From Bradyrhizobium prioriisuperbiae (lineage in GTDB: Bacteria > Pseudomonadota > Alphaproteobacteria > Rhizobiales > Xanthobacteraceae), in contig NZ_CP135921.1 in NCBI RefSeq assembly GCF_032397745.1, forward strand, positions 5,630,501-5,694,500: 64,000 nucleotides of DNA. Reading direction: 5' to 3'. This document shows, piece after piece, positions 37,893 to 45,427 of the stretch. A program made the translations under genes and the position numbers. The notes beneath the pieces were generated by a model, which saw nothing but the letters and a program-made list of their open reading frames with translations, was not told where the DNA came from and did no database searches. Each line of letters starts with the position of its first letter. The stretch's first letter is position 1.

Positions 37893-37965
37893 GTACCGCT
37901 TTTCGATCTGAAGTTCCTGTGATGAGTTTGCGGCAAGTGGTGCAGGAACTTCAGATCGGCGGTAC
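37893..37965. repeat. Long near-perfect palindrome (cruciform), copy 2
   Basis: Outer arms GTACCG/CGGTAC and inner arms GATCTGAAGTTCCTG/CAGGAACTTCAGATC surround a 23-base loop. Both copies share the pattern GAAGTTC within the inner arm and a similar overall length, but not the rest of the sequence, which suggests a family of related elements. Confidence 0.7.
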
Positions 37966-38058
37966 TAGTCGTCCCGTTGGCTTTTATTGTATGAGCGATT
38001 AACGCGGAGGGAGCTTAACCCATTCCGCGGTTGGGAAGCGACAAGGATAACAAATACA

Positions 38059-39036
38059 ATGCCCAGGGCGATTGTCTGCAGGGAGTTGGGGCCGCCGGAG
38101 ACGCTGCGCCTGGAAACCTTCGCTTCAGTGCCGTTGCAACAGGGACAGTTGCGTGTCGCGGTGCGCGCCGCCGGTCTCAATTTCCCAGACGTGCTGATGA
38201 TCGAGGGCAAGTACCAGCTCAAGCCCGATTTGCCGTTCACCCCGGGCATGGAAGCCGCCGGCGATGTGAGCGAGGTCGCACCCGATGTCACCGATATCAG
38301 CGTCGGCGACAAGGTGATCGTCAAGCTGCGGCACGGTTGTCTCGCCGACGAAGTGGTCGTCACCCCGCAGCAGGTCGTGTCGCTGCCGAAATTGTTCGAC
38401 TACGCCGATGGCGCGACGTTCCTCGCCGCGCACGGCACCGCCTATCACGCCCTGGTCGACCGCGCGCAATTGCGCGGCGGCGAGGTGCTGCTGGTGCATG
38501 GCGCCGGCGGCGGCGTGGGGCTCGCCGCGGTCGAACTCGGCAAGGTGCTGGGCGCCATCGTGATTGCTGCCGCGTCCAGCGAGGAGAAACTGGCGGTCGC
38601 GACCAGCCGCGGCGCCGATCATGCCATTCGTTATGGTCATGAACCTTTTCGCGATGCAGTGAAACAAATCACCGGTGGCCGAGGCGCGGACGTGGTGTTC
38701 GATCCGGTTGGCGGGCCGATTTTCGAGGAGAGCCTGCGGTGCATCGCCTGGGGCGCGCGGCTGCTGGTGATCGGCTTTACCGGCGGCGTCGGCATGGCCG
38801 CGACCAATCTGGTGCTGATCAAGGGCGCGAGTGTGCTGGGCGTGCGCGCCGGCGAGGCGGTCCGGCGCGATCCCGCGCTTGGCGTCGCACGTCAGGCCGC
38901 GTTGTGGCGGCTCGCCGATGCAGGGAAAATCCGTCCGAATATTTCTCATCGGCTGCCGCTGGCGCAAGCCGCGCAGGCGATGCGGCTGCTGCTGGAGCGG
39001 CGCGCCATCGGCCGTGTCGTTCTTCTGATGGATTGA
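38059..39036 (+). CDS. Zinc-less quinone oxidoreductase / MDR family enzyme
   Basis: This 325-residue MDR protein has AAGLNFPDVLMIEGKYQLKP, the GMEAAGDVSEVAPDV segment, the nucleotide-binding LLVHGAGGGVGLAAVELGK and GGRGADVVFDPVGGPIFEE. The alcohol-dehydrogenase zinc ligands are lacking, consistent with an NADPH:quinone reductase. ATG 38059 with AAGGA upstream is the sensible start; the earlier frame starts inside the repeat region. It runs divergently from the MetE-like gene across two long palindromes. Substrate unknown. Confidence 0.9.
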   Translation: MPRAIVCRELGPPETLRLETFASVPLQQGQLRVAVRAAGLNFPDVLMIEGKYQLKPDLPFTPGMEAAGDVSEVAPDVTDISVGDKVIVKLRHGCLADEVVVTPQQVVSLPKLFDYADGATFLAAHGTAYHALVDRAQLRGGEVLLVHGAGGGVGLAAVELGKVLGAIVIAAASSEEKLAVATSRGADHAIRYGHEPFRDAVKQITGGRGADVVFDPVGGPIFEESLRCIAWGARLLVIGFTGGVGMAATNLVLIKGASVLGVRAGEAVRRDPALGVARQAALWRLADAGKIRPNISHRLPLAQAAQAMRLLLERRAIGRVVLLMD

Positions 39037-39196
39037 TTGCGCGGGAAACTCTGCCCGGACGCGTTGACATGCCCTGCGAAGCAACTTTTAGTTGCGGCAG
39101 CGGTGTCGTAAAAGCATATGGGGTGACCACATACCGGTTGCGGGTTCGCCGACGTCTGACGGTTCTGTTGTTCATTTTGGACTGCGAGGTTGTTTC

Positions 39197-40330
39197 ATGA
39201 ATCAGATGAGCCAGGTGCCGCCCGTGCCGCGCCCGACCGGGGTGGCGTTTTCCGGCGACCGCGGCGAGTTCCGCCGGCTTGTGACGCGCGGAGCGCTGCT
39301 TGAGCTCATTACCGTCGGCTTTTACCGGTTCTGGCTCGCCACCGACATGCGCCGCCATCTGTGGTCACGTACCAGCGTGGATGGGGATTCCGCCGAATAC
39401 ACCGGCACCGGCAAGGAGCTGCTGATCGGTTTCCTGGTCGCGCTGGCGATCATCGTGCCGATCTACGTCCTCTACTTCGTGCTCAGCTTGGAGGCCGAGC
39501 GTCTCAGGGCCTTCGCCAGCTTTCCGCTGCTGGCGTTCTTCTACGTGTTCGGCCAGTTCGCCATCTTTCGTGCCCGGCGCTATCGCCTGACGCGCACGGT
39601 GTGGCGCGGGGTGCGGTTCTGGATGGATGGTTCGGGCTGGGCTTATGCCGCGCGTGCGACGCTCTGGGCGCTGCTGGTGGGGGTGACCTTTGGGCTGGTG
39701 CTGCCATGGCGGGAAGCGGCGCTCGAGCGTTACAAGATGGGACACTCCTATTACGGCAATCTCCAAGGACGCTTCGAGGGTCGCGGCGGAGAGTTCTTCA
39801 AGCGCGGCTGGGGGCTGTGGCTGCTGGCCCCGATCGCGCTGGTCATCTTTCCGCTGTTTCCGTTCGTCTATGCCATGTTCAAGGCGATCGAGATGCGCTG
39901 GTGGCTGTCGGGCATCCGGTTCGGCGGTGTGCGTTTCGAATCATCCCTGCCGCGCGGGGCGTACACCGGCCTGTACTGGAAAGTCATCGGCTGGGCTGCG
40001 CTGCTGAGCCTGGGCATGGTGATCTATCTGTCGCTGTGTGCGTTCGCCATGAGAAGTCTCGGTGGAGCGTCACCCGACGAGATGTTCGCGGGCGCCAATC
40101 TTGCCGCAAGCATTCCGCTGCTCGTGCTGGCTGTCCTGGGATATCTTGGCTTCGTACTGGCCAACGGTGTGGTGTTCCGGGTGTATTTGATGCGTGATCT
40201 CTGGGCGAGGGTCGCGACCTCGATCACCGTGCACAACATCGCGGCCGCGGCCAACGTGAAAGCCGAGGGACAGCTCGCCAGTGCGCTGGGCGAGGGACTT
40301 GCCGACGGGCTTGATGTCGGGGGCTTCTGA
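39197..40330 (+). CDS. YjgN family (DUF898) membrane protein
   Basis: This 377-residue protein has the YjgN/DUF898 N-terminal GDRGEFRRLVTRGALLELIT and FYRFWLATDMRRHLWSRT. Repeated GYRF/W-type segments and about six to eight membrane helices follow. A second FEGRGGEFFKRGWGLWLLAP repeats the opening pattern. Its function is unknown. ATG 39197 has GAGG upstream. The M48 peptidase gene follows at 2 bp, a pairing seen in many proteobacteria. Confidence 0.87.
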   Translation: MNQMSQVPPVPRPTGVAFSGDRGEFRRLVTRGALLELITVGFYRFWLATDMRRHLWSRTSVDGDSAEYTGTGKELLIGFLVALAIIVPIYVLYFVLSLEAERLRAFASFPLLAFFYVFGQFAIFRARRYRLTRTVWRGVRFWMDGSGWAYAARATLWALLVGVTFGLVLPWREAALERYKMGHSYYGNLQGRFEGRGGEFFKRGWGLWLLAPIALVIFPLFPFVYAMFKAIEMRWWLSGIRFGGVRFESSLPRGAYTGLYWKVIGWAALLSLGMVIYLSLCAFAMRSLGGASPDEMFAGANLAASIPLLVLAVLGYLGFVLANGVVFRVYLMRDLWARVATSITVHNIAAAANVKAEGQLASALGEGLADGLDVGGF

Positions 40331-40332
40331 TC

Positions 40333-41460
40333 GTGAGTGACGACAGTGCTCATGCGATAGATCCGGTCGCGGATCCGGCGGCAGCAGTCGGCAGCACAGC
40401 TGTCTACTTTGACGGGACCTCGAACCGCCGGCGTGTCGTTACGCTGGTGTTCAAGGATGGTCTCGAAATCTACGAGCAGGGAGTGCCCCTCGCCATCTGG
40501 CCGTATGACACAGTTCGCCGCGTCGATGCGCCGCTTGAGCTGTTGCGATTGAGCAGTCAGAGCGCGCCCTCGCTGGCGCGGCTGGAAGTCCGCGAGCCGG
40601 CGACGAAGACACAAGTGATCGCGCGCTGCCGGCGGATGGACGACACCGCGCCGGGGCGCGGCATTGGGGCCATCATCGGCTGGTCGCTGGCGGCGGCGCT
40701 GTCCATCGTGTTGATGGTGCTGTTCGGCGTGCCGCTCGCCGCCGACCGGCTGGCGCCGCTGATCCCGGCGTCGTTCGAGCGGCGTCTCGGCGATGTCGCG
40801 GAGAGCCAGGTCAAGGTGGTGTTCGACGGGAAGGTCTGCGACAGCCCGCAGGGGCAGGCTGCCTTCGTCAAGCTGATGAACACCCTGCGCGGTGCCGCCG
40901 GCCTCGATCTCTCGGATGCGTCTGCCGTGCTGTCGAGCAGCACCGCCAACGCCTTCGCGCTGCCCGGCGGCAAGGCGTTCCTGCTGAAGGGCTTGCTCGA
41001 GAAAGCCAACGACGCCGACGAGATCGCCGGCGTGATGGCCCATGAACTCGGCCACCTGGCGCACCGCGACACCACCCGCCAGATGATCAGCACCAGCGGC
41101 ACCTCGTTCCTGATCGGTCTGTTGTTCGGCGACATCACCGGCTCCAGCGTGCTGATTTTCGCCGGCCGCACCGTCGTCAACGCTTCCTATTCCCGCGAGG
41201 CGGAGTATGACGCCGACACCTTCTCGATCGACGTGATGCACCGCCTGGGACGCTCGCCCAAGAAAATGGGCGAATTGCTGTTCCGCATCACCGGCAAGGA
41301 GGGCGGCACCGGCATTTCGTTTCTGGCCAACCATCCTTTCACCGAAGACCGCCTGGCCCGCATGACCAAGGAAGACCGCCCGGTCAGCGGCCCGCCTTTG
41401 CTGTCGCCGCAGGAATGGACGGCGCTGAAGGCGATCTGCGCGTCGACGGTGAAGAACTGA
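40333..41460 (+). CDS. M48-family metallopeptidase
   Basis: This 375-residue protein has a membrane helix near residue 115 (GWSLAAALSIVLMVLFGVPL). The zinc peptidase motif HELGH lies in AGVMAHELGHLAHRDTTRQ and the third ligand glutamate in SREAEYDADTFSIDVMHRLG. The N-terminal ~100 residues form a separate domain (FDGTSNRRRVVTLVFKDGLE). It is probably an inner-membrane-anchored periplasmic protease. It is coupled to the YjgN-type gene, starting with GTG 40333 two bases after its stop. Confidence 0.9.
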   Translation: MSDDSAHAIDPVADPAAAVGSTAVYFDGTSNRRRVVTLVFKDGLEIYEQGVPLAIWPYDTVRRVDAPLELLRLSSQSAPSLARLEVREPATKTQVIARCRRMDDTAPGRGIGAIIGWSLAAALSIVLMVLFGVPLAADRLAPLIPASFERRLGDVAESQVKVVFDGKVCDSPQGQAAFVKLMNTLRGAAGLDLSDASAVLSSSTANAFALPGGKAFLLKGLLEKANDADEIAGVMAHELGHLAHRDTTRQMISTSGTSFLIGLLFGDITGSSVLIFAGRTVVNASYSREAEYDADTFSIDVMHRLGRSPKKMGELLFRITGKEGGTGISFLANHPFTEDRLARMTKEDRPVSGPPLLSPQEWTALKAICASTVKN

Positions 41461-41501
41461 TTGCTCGCTTGAGTGAAGATGCGAGGTTCGCCTGATGTAA
41501 T

Positions 41502-41616
41502 CCGTCACCCTGAGGTGGCCGCGCAGCGGCCCTCGAAGGGCGACGGCCGAGACCGCAGCCACGCCGTGGCCGTTCATCCTTCGAGGCTCGCTTACGCTCG
41601 CACCTCAGGATGACGG
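41502..41616. repeat. REP-like intergenic palindrome
   Basis: CCGTCACCCTGAGGTG (41502-41517) pairs with CACCTCAGGATGACGG (41601-41616), and inner CCTCGAAGG pairs with CCTTCGAGG. The CCTTCGAGG/CACCTCAGGATGA type is a common repeat in this group. Located between convergent M48 and enoyl-CoA hydratase genes. Confidence 0.75.
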
Positions 41617-41643
41617 AAAAACCGCAACGTCAATGAGAACCCG

Positions 41644-42540
41644 CTACTTGTACTCCCGGTCCTGCCACCACGGAAAATACGACGGCATGTCGCTGGAGAC
41701 CTTGTCGGTGAATTTCGCCGGCCGCTTTTCCAGGAACGACGTCACGCCCTCGCGCACGTCGGCGGAGGCGCCGCGTGAATAGATGCCGCGGCTGTCGATC
41801 TTGTGGGCTTCCATCGGGTCGTCGGCGCCCATCATCCGCCACATCATCTGCCGGATCAGCGCCACCGAGACCGGCGCGGTGTTGTCGGCGATCTCGCGGG
41901 CAAGATCGCGCGCGGTCTCCAGCAACTCTTCCGGCGGCACGACCTTGCTGACCAGCCGCCCGGCCAGCGCTTCGCGCGCCTGGAACACCCGGCCCGAATA
42001 GGTCCATTCCAGCGCCTGCGAAATGCCGACAAGGCGCGGCAGGAACCAACTCGAGCAGGCCTCCGGCACGATGCCGCGCCGCGCGAACACAAAGCCGAAG
42101 CGGGCAGTGTCGGCGGCGATGCGGATGTCCATGGCGAGCTGCATGGTGACGCCGATGCCCACCGCCGGGCCGTTCACCGCGGCGATCACCGGTTTGAGGC
42201 TTTTGAAGATGCGCAGCGTCAGCCGTCCCCCGCCGTCGCGCACCGCGTCGTCGCTCCAGTCCACTTCGCCATTGGGCTGCAGCGGCGCGGTCTTGCGGTC
42301 GGCCCGCGCGGCGCGGTCAAACGTCTGTCCGCCGGCCGAGAGATCCGCGCCGGCGCAGAACGCCCGCCCGGCGCCGGTGACGATGATGGCGCGGATATTA
42401 TCGTCGGCGTCCGCCCGATCGAACGCGTCGATCATCTCGGACTGCATGGTGTGGGTGTAGGCGTTGAGCTTGTCCGGCCGGTTCAGCGTGATGGTCAGGA
42501 TCTGGTCTTCGACGTCGTACTTGATCTGCTCATAGGCCAT
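41644..42540 (-). CDS. Enoyl-CoA hydratase/isomerase family protein
   Basis: This 298-residue crotonase has LTITLNRPDKLNAYTHTMQ, the oxyanion segment AGRAFCAGADLSAGG and KPVIAAVNGPAVGIGVTMQL. The later RRGIVPEACSSWFLPRLVG holds the catalytic-type glutamate. It is a CoA-bound acyl hydratase or isomerase, substrate unknown. ATG 42540 with GAGGAAC upstream is chosen over an earlier start. It is single, with a REP after it. Confidence 0.88.
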   Translation of the reverse strand: MAYEQIKYDVEDQILTITLNRPDKLNAYTHTMQSEMIDAFDRADADDNIRAIIVTGAGRAFCAGADLSAGGQTFDRAARADRKTAPLQPNGEVDWSDDAVRDGGGRLTLRIFKSLKPVIAAVNGPAVGIGVTMQLAMDIRIAADTARFGFVFARRGIVPEACSSWFLPRLVGISQALEWTYSGRVFQAREALAGRLVSKVVPPEELLETARDLAREIADNTAPVSVALIRQMMWRMMGADDPMEAHKIDSRGIYSRGASADVREGVTSFLEKRPAKFTDKVSSDMPSYFPWWQDREYK

Positions 42541-42646
42541 CCGGGTTGTTCCTCGTCTCACGCTCTGTTGTGGCTGCCGTCATGGTGTCATGGCCCAGCC
42601 TTAAGGACAACGCGACAAAGCCGTCCGGGCCATGTGCCCGTGGCAT

Positions 42647-42670
42647 GGAAGCTATTTTGGAAGCTATTTT
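42647..42670. repeat. Tandem 12-bp direct repeat
   Basis: GGAAGCTATTTT occurs twice head to tail between the enoyl-CoA hydratase and brnA genes. No function is evident. Confidence 0.5.
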
Positions 42671-42743
42671 CCATTTTGCGGAAAAGCAGCGAGGAGATAA
42701 GCGATGGCATTAGCCTCGCTGAGCATCCCGCCCCCGCAACCAG

Positions 42744-43037
42744 CTACACCTTTGCGCGCTCCAGTGTCTTCGCCATCTTGGCACGCCAGTCATCACCGGC
42801 GGCCTTGAACTTCTCGATCGTGTCGGGAGACAGGCGAAGGGTCACCGCCTCCTTGGGGTTATCGACCTTTGGTCTGCCACGCGATGGCTTGATGCTGGCG
42901 TCGAGTTCGGGAAAAACCTCGCTGAACGACCTCGCCCGAGCGAACTCTTTCTCCGTCCACTCGGGGTTGTCGGAGACGGCCTTGAGATCCGCTTTGCTAT
43001 AGCCCCGTTTCGCTCTGCTACTTTTTGTTTTGGCCAT
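42744..43037 (-). CDS. brnA: BrnA antitoxin
   Basis: This 97-residue protein has a basic N-terminal (TKSSRAKRGYSKADLKAV), the DNPEWTEKEFARARSFSEVF segment and a C-terminal ribbon-helix-helix GRPKVDNPKEAVTLRLSPDT. It binds and inactivates BrnT and represses its own operon. It overlaps the brnT gene by 20 bp and lies downstream of it on the minus strand, the usual toxin-first order. Position beside the tRNA marks the edge of the accessory region. Confidence 0.9.
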   Translation of the reverse strand: MAKTKSSRAKRGYSKADLKAVSDNPEWTEKEFARARSFSEVFPELDASIKPSRGRPKVDNPKEAVTLRLSPDTIEKFKAAGDDWRAKMAKTLERAKV

Positions 43038-43287
43038 CGTAGAGCTTCCTTTCCTTCGGTGAGGCGGCGCGCATCGAGATCACCGATATTCCCTCCAATC
43101 CGAGGGTTGCGAACACGACCGAGATCACACCATTCACGTCCTTGCCGATGGCCTGATAGCGGCCATTCCTGGCCGAGATGACCAGAGCCTCAGCGAAGAA
43201 ATCTTCCGTCAACGTCGCGAAGTCCAGGCCATGCTTGGCAAGGTTCGCGAGGCGTTTCGGATGATCCCAGACGATCTTTACGGACAT
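43018..43287 (-). CDS. brnT: BrnT ribonuclease toxin
   Basis: This 89-residue RelE-fold toxin has VWDHPKRLANLAKHGLDFAT, the GRYQAIGKDVNGVISVVFAT strand pair and VISMRAASPKERKLYDGQ, the R-x-x-S/A-x-x-E-R-x-Y end of the family. BrnT cleaves RNA and halts translation until bound by BrnA. All family positions appear intact. The BrnA gene overlaps its 3' end. Confidence 0.92.
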   Translation of the reverse strand: MSVKIVWDHPKRLANLAKHGLDFATLTEDFFAEALVISARNGRYQAIGKDVNGVISVVFATLGLEGISVISMRAASPKERKLYDGQNKK

Positions 43288-43292
43288 TATTT

Positions 43293-43332
43293 GTACACGA
43301 AAAATAGATGGCTAGCAATAATAAAAGTGTAC
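43293..43332 (-). promoter_or_regulatory. AT-rich brnTA upstream region with a GTACAC/GTGTAC pair
   Basis: GTACAC at 43293-43298 and GTGTAC at 43327-43332 form an inverted pair in the AT-rich leader just before the brnT start. A BrnA operator here is plausible from position only. Confidence 0.3.
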
Positions 43333-43506
43333 GGAAAAAGGGGGGATGGGCAATGGGCCAGATCGGCGAGGATGTGCATCGAGCGCTGGTTTGGAACGGA
43401 AAAAGGGCGGCCGGTTATGCGCTGTGGAAAACTTGCTTGGCCGGTTCAGCCTGATAGTCAGGCACTGCTTGGCGGGTGAGCCCGGCCGGGCTATGAGGAT
43501 GGCTAC

Positions 43507-43828
43507 GCGGGCGTGGCGAAATGGTAGACGCAAGGGACTTAGACGATTGAGTGCCCCCGGGGAAACCCGGGGAGTAGAACCGCCCAAATTCGGGGAAACC
43601 TTTCAACTGGCAATCCCGAGCCAAGCGCGCAGGCCCTTGTCGTCTGCGTGAAGGTGTAGAGACTAGACGGGTGGCACCTAACGCGCGCGAGCGCCACGGT
43701 GAAGGTATAGTCCAGACCACAAACGCGCCGGATGCATACGTCCGGACGAGGCGGCGAAAGCCGTAGCTGGTAAGAAAATCCCTCGGCTCGAGAGAGCTGT
43801 GCCGGTTCGAGTCCGGCCGCCCGCACCA
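43507..43828 (+). tRNA. tRNA-Leu(UAA), interrupted by a group I intron
   Basis: The 5' exon (43507-43540) starts GCGGGCG-TG-GCG and ends in GGGACTT. The 3' exon (43775-43828) reads AAAATCCCT, then a long class-II variable arm (CGGCTC/GAGCTG), T-arm GCCGG-TTCGAGT-CCGGC, acceptor CGCCCGC, A and encoded CCA. Acceptor GCGGGCG/CGCCCGC pairs in all seven positions and anticodon stem AGGGA/TCCCT in all five. The 7-base loop CTTAAAA gives anticodon UAA. The mature tRNA is 88 nt with CCA. The 234-nt insertion lies between U34 and A35, the site used by the cyanobacterial tRNA-Leu(UAA) intron. Confidence 0.95.
43541..43774 (+). ncRNA. Self-splicing group I intron (IC3-like) in tRNA-Leu(UAA)
   Basis: Conserved core elements are seen in order. 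The internal guide TTGAG follows the 5' splice site (pairing with the exon end CTT, U-G at the site). P is AATTCGGGGAAACC near 43588, Q is AATCCCGAGCCAAGC (43612-43626), R is GTGTAGAGACTAGA (43654-43667) and S is AAGGTATAGTCC (43702-43713). The intron ends in G at 43774. These match the Anabaena tRNA-Leu intron blocks closely. There is no open frame for a homing endonuclease, so mobility would have to be in trans or ancient. Confidence 0.93.
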
Positions 43829-43919
43829 CTTTCCTGCATCCTGCCCGACTGATCGCGGCTCCAAGGCTGATTAGCCCGGCCTATATGCGAGTCAGCACGC
43901 TCTATGCTAAGATTTTACC

Positions 43920-44120
43920 ATGGCTCCAAAGAAGACATCGTCAAAGAAAGGCAGCGCGTCTGGCTTCGTGATCGGCAGCGGGCGCTTTCGCAAAATAAGC
44001 GCGGTTGAGGGTATTCAGTATTCCGCCAAGATGAAGGGCAGCACCGCGATCGCCGAGAGCAAGGCTCGCACTCCTGAGGAGCGCCGGAAAGCCATCATCA
44101 AGGCCTACCGCAAGGCCTAA
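43920..44120 (+). CDS. Small basic protein upstream of Fic (possible antitoxin)
   Basis: This 66-residue protein has a lysine/serine-rich start (MAPKKTSSKKGSASG) and then GRFRKISAVEGIQYSAKMKG and a helix ARTPEERRKAIIKAYRKA. The SAVEG stretch resembles the (S/T)xxxE(G/N) inhibitory helix of Fic antitoxins, but the serine is one residue too close to the glutamate. Its stop is 5 bp before the Fic start, so the two are coupled. I propose, without proof, that it is the Fic inhibitor. First gene after the tRNA. Confidence 0.65.
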   Translation: MAPKKTSSKKGSASGFVIGSGRFRKISAVEGIQYSAKMKGSTAIAESKARTPEERRKAIIKAYRKA

Positions 44121-44125
44121 ACGGC

Positions 44126-44701
44126 ATGTACGACGCCGTTGCCGATGACTATTGCTACCCCGGTACGACCGTGCTGAAGAACAAGCTTGATCTTAAGGAA
44201 GCTGAAGAGCTTGACGCATTCGAAGCTGAAGTGAGCGACGCCAGAGCCGACGAGGAACTCCCGGCGGGCGATCTGGACTTCAAGCACTTCAAGTCGATTC
44301 ATCACCATCTGTTCCAAGACGTCTACGATTGGGCCGGAAAAATCCGCTCGGTCCGCATGTCGAAGGGCGGCAACATGTTCTGCTTCCCGGAGAGGATTGA
44401 GAGCGAGGCAAGCAAGCTGTTCACGCAGCTTAAGAAGGATAAATTCCTGGCCGGGCTTGAGCCGGAACTGTTCGCTCAAAAAGCCGCACATTTCCTCTCC
44501 GAGCTGAACGTCATTCACGCTTTCCGTGAGGGTAACGGTCGCACGCAGTTGTCTTTCTTTCTGCTGCTGGCGGAAAACGCAGGATATCCAATCGACCTTG
44601 AAAACCTTGACCCGGATGTCTTGCTAGATGCGATGATTGCGAGCTTTGACGGCGACGAAGAGCCGCTTGCTGCAGTGATTTTGGATCTAGTGGCACCCTA
44701 G
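44126..44701 (+). CDS. Fic domain protein (AMP transferase-type)
   Basis: This 191-residue Fic-fold protein has FKSIHHHLFQDVYDWAGKIR, the flap SKGGNMFCFPERI and the active-site loop HAFREGNGRTQL at residues 131-142. His131, Glu135, the GNG anion hole and Arg139 are present. The terminal Arg of HxFx(D/E)GNGRxxR is Leu142 instead. Fic toxins transfer AMP from ATP to Tyr/Thr/Ser of targets such as topoisomerases. A changed last residue may alter nucleotide use. It is coupled to the small upstream gene. The length matches short toxin-type Fics. Confidence 0.88.
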   Translation: MYDAVADDYCYPGTTVLKNKLDLKEAEELDAFEAEVSDARADEELPAGDLDFKHFKSIHHHLFQDVYDWAGKIRSVRMSKGGNMFCFPERIESEASKLFTQLKKDKFLAGLEPELFAQKAAHFLSELNVIHAFREGNGRTQLSFFLLLAENAGYPIDLENLDPDVLLDAMIASFDGDEEPLAAVILDLVAP

Positions 44702-44748
44702 CACGCTTCGCGTCGCCTAAGACGGTTTCATTTCGGTTGTCTGGTTAT

Positions 44749-44967
44749 CTAACTAGAGAACGCTAACCTTGCGCGCTCCTGCAGTGCGAGCGCCTCCGGT
44801 CGTTGCTTCGCGGCTAACATTACCACCAAGCGAAGAAAAGCAGACCGCGCGGCGTTGTCACGTCGCAACAAATTGTCTTCTTCCAAAAGCAGTATATTCA
44901 GAAATTCGATCAGCGCCGTGCCAATAGCAGGTCGGCACCAGTGGCCCGCGCCCCCATCCGCACGCAA
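44749..44967 (-). pseudogene. Protein fragment, probable relic
   Basis: The minus strand reads a protein-like 72-residue segment (WCRPAIGTALIEFLNILLLE, then RRDNAARSAFLRLVVMLAAK) from a TTG at 44967 with no good ribosome site. Composition is that of a real helical protein, so it may be the C-terminal remnant of a gene truncated when the island was assembled. The rest of the 44702-45035 gap shows nothing. Confidence 0.35.
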
Positions 44968-45035
44968 GGCTTGATCCAGGCGACGGCGTCAATCGACTCG
45001 GAAAAAGGTTCCCAATTCAAAAATGCCGCAGGCTT

Positions 45036-45380
45036 TTGAGCGATTTCGTGATCGCCCAACTGGGGGAATTGGTAGTAGAAGCATCGCCCGTGTCACGCAG
45101 CCAAGGCAGAATGCTTATGGGATACGCGTCGTACTTGGAAGACATTACAGAAAAGGCCCACGAAAACAGAATGATGCGCGGGGCGTATGAAGATCGGGGG
45201 CGCCTCAAACCGGTCTATGTGTCCGTCTCTCCCCCGTTGCAGCCGATCATTACGCCGATGACGCTGGCAGTCCCGGCCAACGCGGATGCCGAGATCGCCG
45301 CTAGACGCGCCCGGGTGCTGCACGAAAAGCACGTACTTGCGATCTACGAGCTTATGCCGGGAAAGAACTGGCGCCACTAG
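45036..45380 (+). CDS. Hypothetical protein (114 aa)
   Basis: This 114-residue frame opens at a TTG at 45036; ATG 45111 (MLMGYASYLEDITEKAHENR) is another possible start. The second half has a VSPPLQPIITPMTLAVPANA stretch, then a helix IAARRARVLHEKHVLAIYEL. No family is recognised. It lies in the AT-richer accessory region and ends 48 bp before the HEPN gene that converges on it. Confidence 0.45.
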   Translation: MSDFVIAQLGELVVEASPVSRSQGRMLMGYASYLEDITEKAHENRMMRGAYEDRGRLKPVYVSVSPPLQPIITPMTLAVPANADAEIAARRARVLHEKHVLAIYELMPGKNWRH

Positions 45381-45427
45381 CACTAAGCCGCAGCCTTCCT
45401 CTTACCAGTACCGCGCCCGACAATCGT

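Noticed and set aside
43346..43864. Several open frames crossing the tRNA-Leu and its intron, on both strands
   Set aside because: They run over the tRNA exons and the intron core; the RNA features are far better supported and no ribosome sites are seen.
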